Shown here piece by piece: positions 57,662 through 57,980 of a DNA stretch of 57,980 nucleotides (its first letter is position 1; each line of letters begins with the position of its first letter). Where the stretch lies: the NCBI GenBank assembly GCA_015067715.1, contig SVLY01000011.1, forward strand, positions 1 to 57,980, in the 5' to 3' direction. The DNA is from Oscillospiraceae bacterium (GTDB lineage: Bacteria; Bacillota; Clostridia; Oscillospirales; QAMX01). Made by a program: the position numbers and the translations under genes. Under the pieces are notes generated by a model. That model saw nothing but the letters and a program-made list of their open reading frames with translations. It did no database searches and had not been told where the DNA came from.

Positions 57662-57690
57662 ATTATACCATATACCCCCCGAGAATACAA
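57662..57690 (-). promoter_or_regulatory. Promoter of the decarboxylase operon
   Basis: TTGTAT (57685-57690) and TATAAT (57662-57667) on the minus strand, 17-base spacer, about 92 bases before the first start codon. Confidence 0.7.
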
Positions 57691-57725
57691 GCAGAACTTT
57701 TTATAAGTTTCTATAGGAATGGGGG

Positions 57726-57754
57726 TTGACAAGTGCGCGAGAAATGTGTATAAT
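57726..57754 (+). promoter_or_regulatory. Promoter of tRNA-Trp
   Basis: TTGACA (57726-57731) and TATAAT (57749-57754), both perfect matches, 17-base spacer. Confidence 0.9.
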
Positions 57755-57783
57755 AATGGAGCTTTCGGAAATAACCGAAACGT

Positions 57784-57856
57784 GGGGGTATAGCTCAGCT
57801 GGTAGAGCGGCGGTCTCCAAAACCGTAGGCCCAGAGTTCGATCCTTTGTGCCCCCG
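57784..57856 (+). tRNA. tRNA-Trp (CCA)
   Basis: A 73-base cloverleaf: acceptor GGGGGTA/TGCCCCC, anticodon stem CGGT/ACCG with loop CTCCAAA (anticodon CCA), T-arm CAGAG-TTCGATC-CTTTG, discriminator G. CCA is not encoded. Confidence 0.93.
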
Positions 57857-57860
57857 TCAG

Positions 57861-57892
57861 AAAAACCGACAAGTTTTGACTTGTCGGTTTTT
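57861..57892 (+). terminator. Terminator after tRNA-Trp
   Basis: AAAAACCGACAAG pairs with CTTGTCGGTTTTT (13 bp) around a six-base loop. Confidence 0.88.
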
Positions 57893-57900
57893 CAACTAAG

Positions 57901-57980
57901 TGCGCCTTTCGGCGCGTGAAGTTTGCTCCGCAAGTGAAGTTGTCCTGCGGACAGTGAAGTTTCTGCGGAAGTGAGCGGCG
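57901..57980. repeat. Mini-hairpin array with GTGAAGT linkers (runs off the window)
   Basis: Four short palindromes at 57902-57915, 57923-57933, 57941-57953 and 57961-57970, all of different sequence, alternate with the constant linker GTGAAGT (57916-57922, 57934-57940, 57954-57960; GTGAG at 57971). It continues past the window end. The architecture mirrors the array at 38889-38983, with different linker sequence. Confidence 0.8.

Overview
The window reads as chromosome of an anaerobic, endospore-forming Clostridia (Firmicutes/Bacillota), most likely a gut Oscillospirales-type bacterium; the order is my inference. Support: pro-sigma-E with its processing peptidase SpoIIGA, an oxygen-sensitive class III ribonucleotide reductase, a sodium-pumping decarboxylase, IreB, a Veg-like protein, the Prp/L27 system, canonical TTGACA-17-TATAAT promoters, and GC-rich intergenic palindromic repeats. 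I see no phage, transposase or CRISPR array.

Layout. 1-450: dispersed palindromic repeats. 453-2672 (-): ECF sigma factor, anti-sigma-like membrane protein and lipoprotein. 2737-5320 (-): obg, then rplU-prp-rpmA with an L21-type leader. 5371-9663 (-): nrdG, nrdD (with a fused C-terminal redoxin) and trxB behind a promoter with NrdR boxes. 9674-11219 (-): spoIIGA-sigE. 11304-14903: HAD phosphatase (+), then an AI-2E-family membrane protein and a GH79-like glycosidase (-). 15099-15705 (-): five tRNAs (Gly, Arg, His, Gln, Lys). 15813-19508 (+): ireB, aldo/keto reductase with ferredoxin domain, a small unknown protein, and an SH3b/NlpC-P60 wall hydrolase. 19611-23213 (-): S51 peptidase and two tandem paralogous lipoproteins. 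23564-24060 (+): small protein plus Veg-like protein. 24149-28847 (-): Gld-type ABC exporter operon. 28964-33662 (-): lexA followed by an unknown protein, a degenerate P-type ATPase, a CYTH protein and a DERA-like protein. 33865-38490 (+): sugar isomerase, sulfatase-like hydrolase and two Gfo/Idh/MocA dehydrogenases. 38489-39012: repeat elements with a mini-hairpin array. 39047-43846: DUF4097 protein, then the feoA-feoA-feoB-Cys-rich-peptide iron uptake operon (-) facing a DtxR-family regulator (+), with three matching palindromes. 43910-51575: C39-like/CWB2 surface protein, membrane proteins and a MATE pump. 51593-52555 (-): ROK glucokinase. 52668-57690 (-): biotin-dependent sodium-pump decarboxylase/transcarboxylase operon. 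57726-57980 (+): tRNA-Trp and a second mini-hairpin array.

The most unusual material is (i) the lexA-led gene run, in which the P-type ATPase-like protein has lost its actuator domain and all three catalytic signatures and the DERA-like protein has lost its Schiff-base lysine; (ii) two arrays in which a constant short linker alternates with different perfect mini-hairpins; (iii) a decarboxylase operon carrying two different carboxyltransferases around a single biotin carrier and a single sodium pump; and (iv) a sulfatase-fold enzyme with threonine in place of the formylglycine precursor. All functional statements rest on reading motifs by eye; no database search was run.
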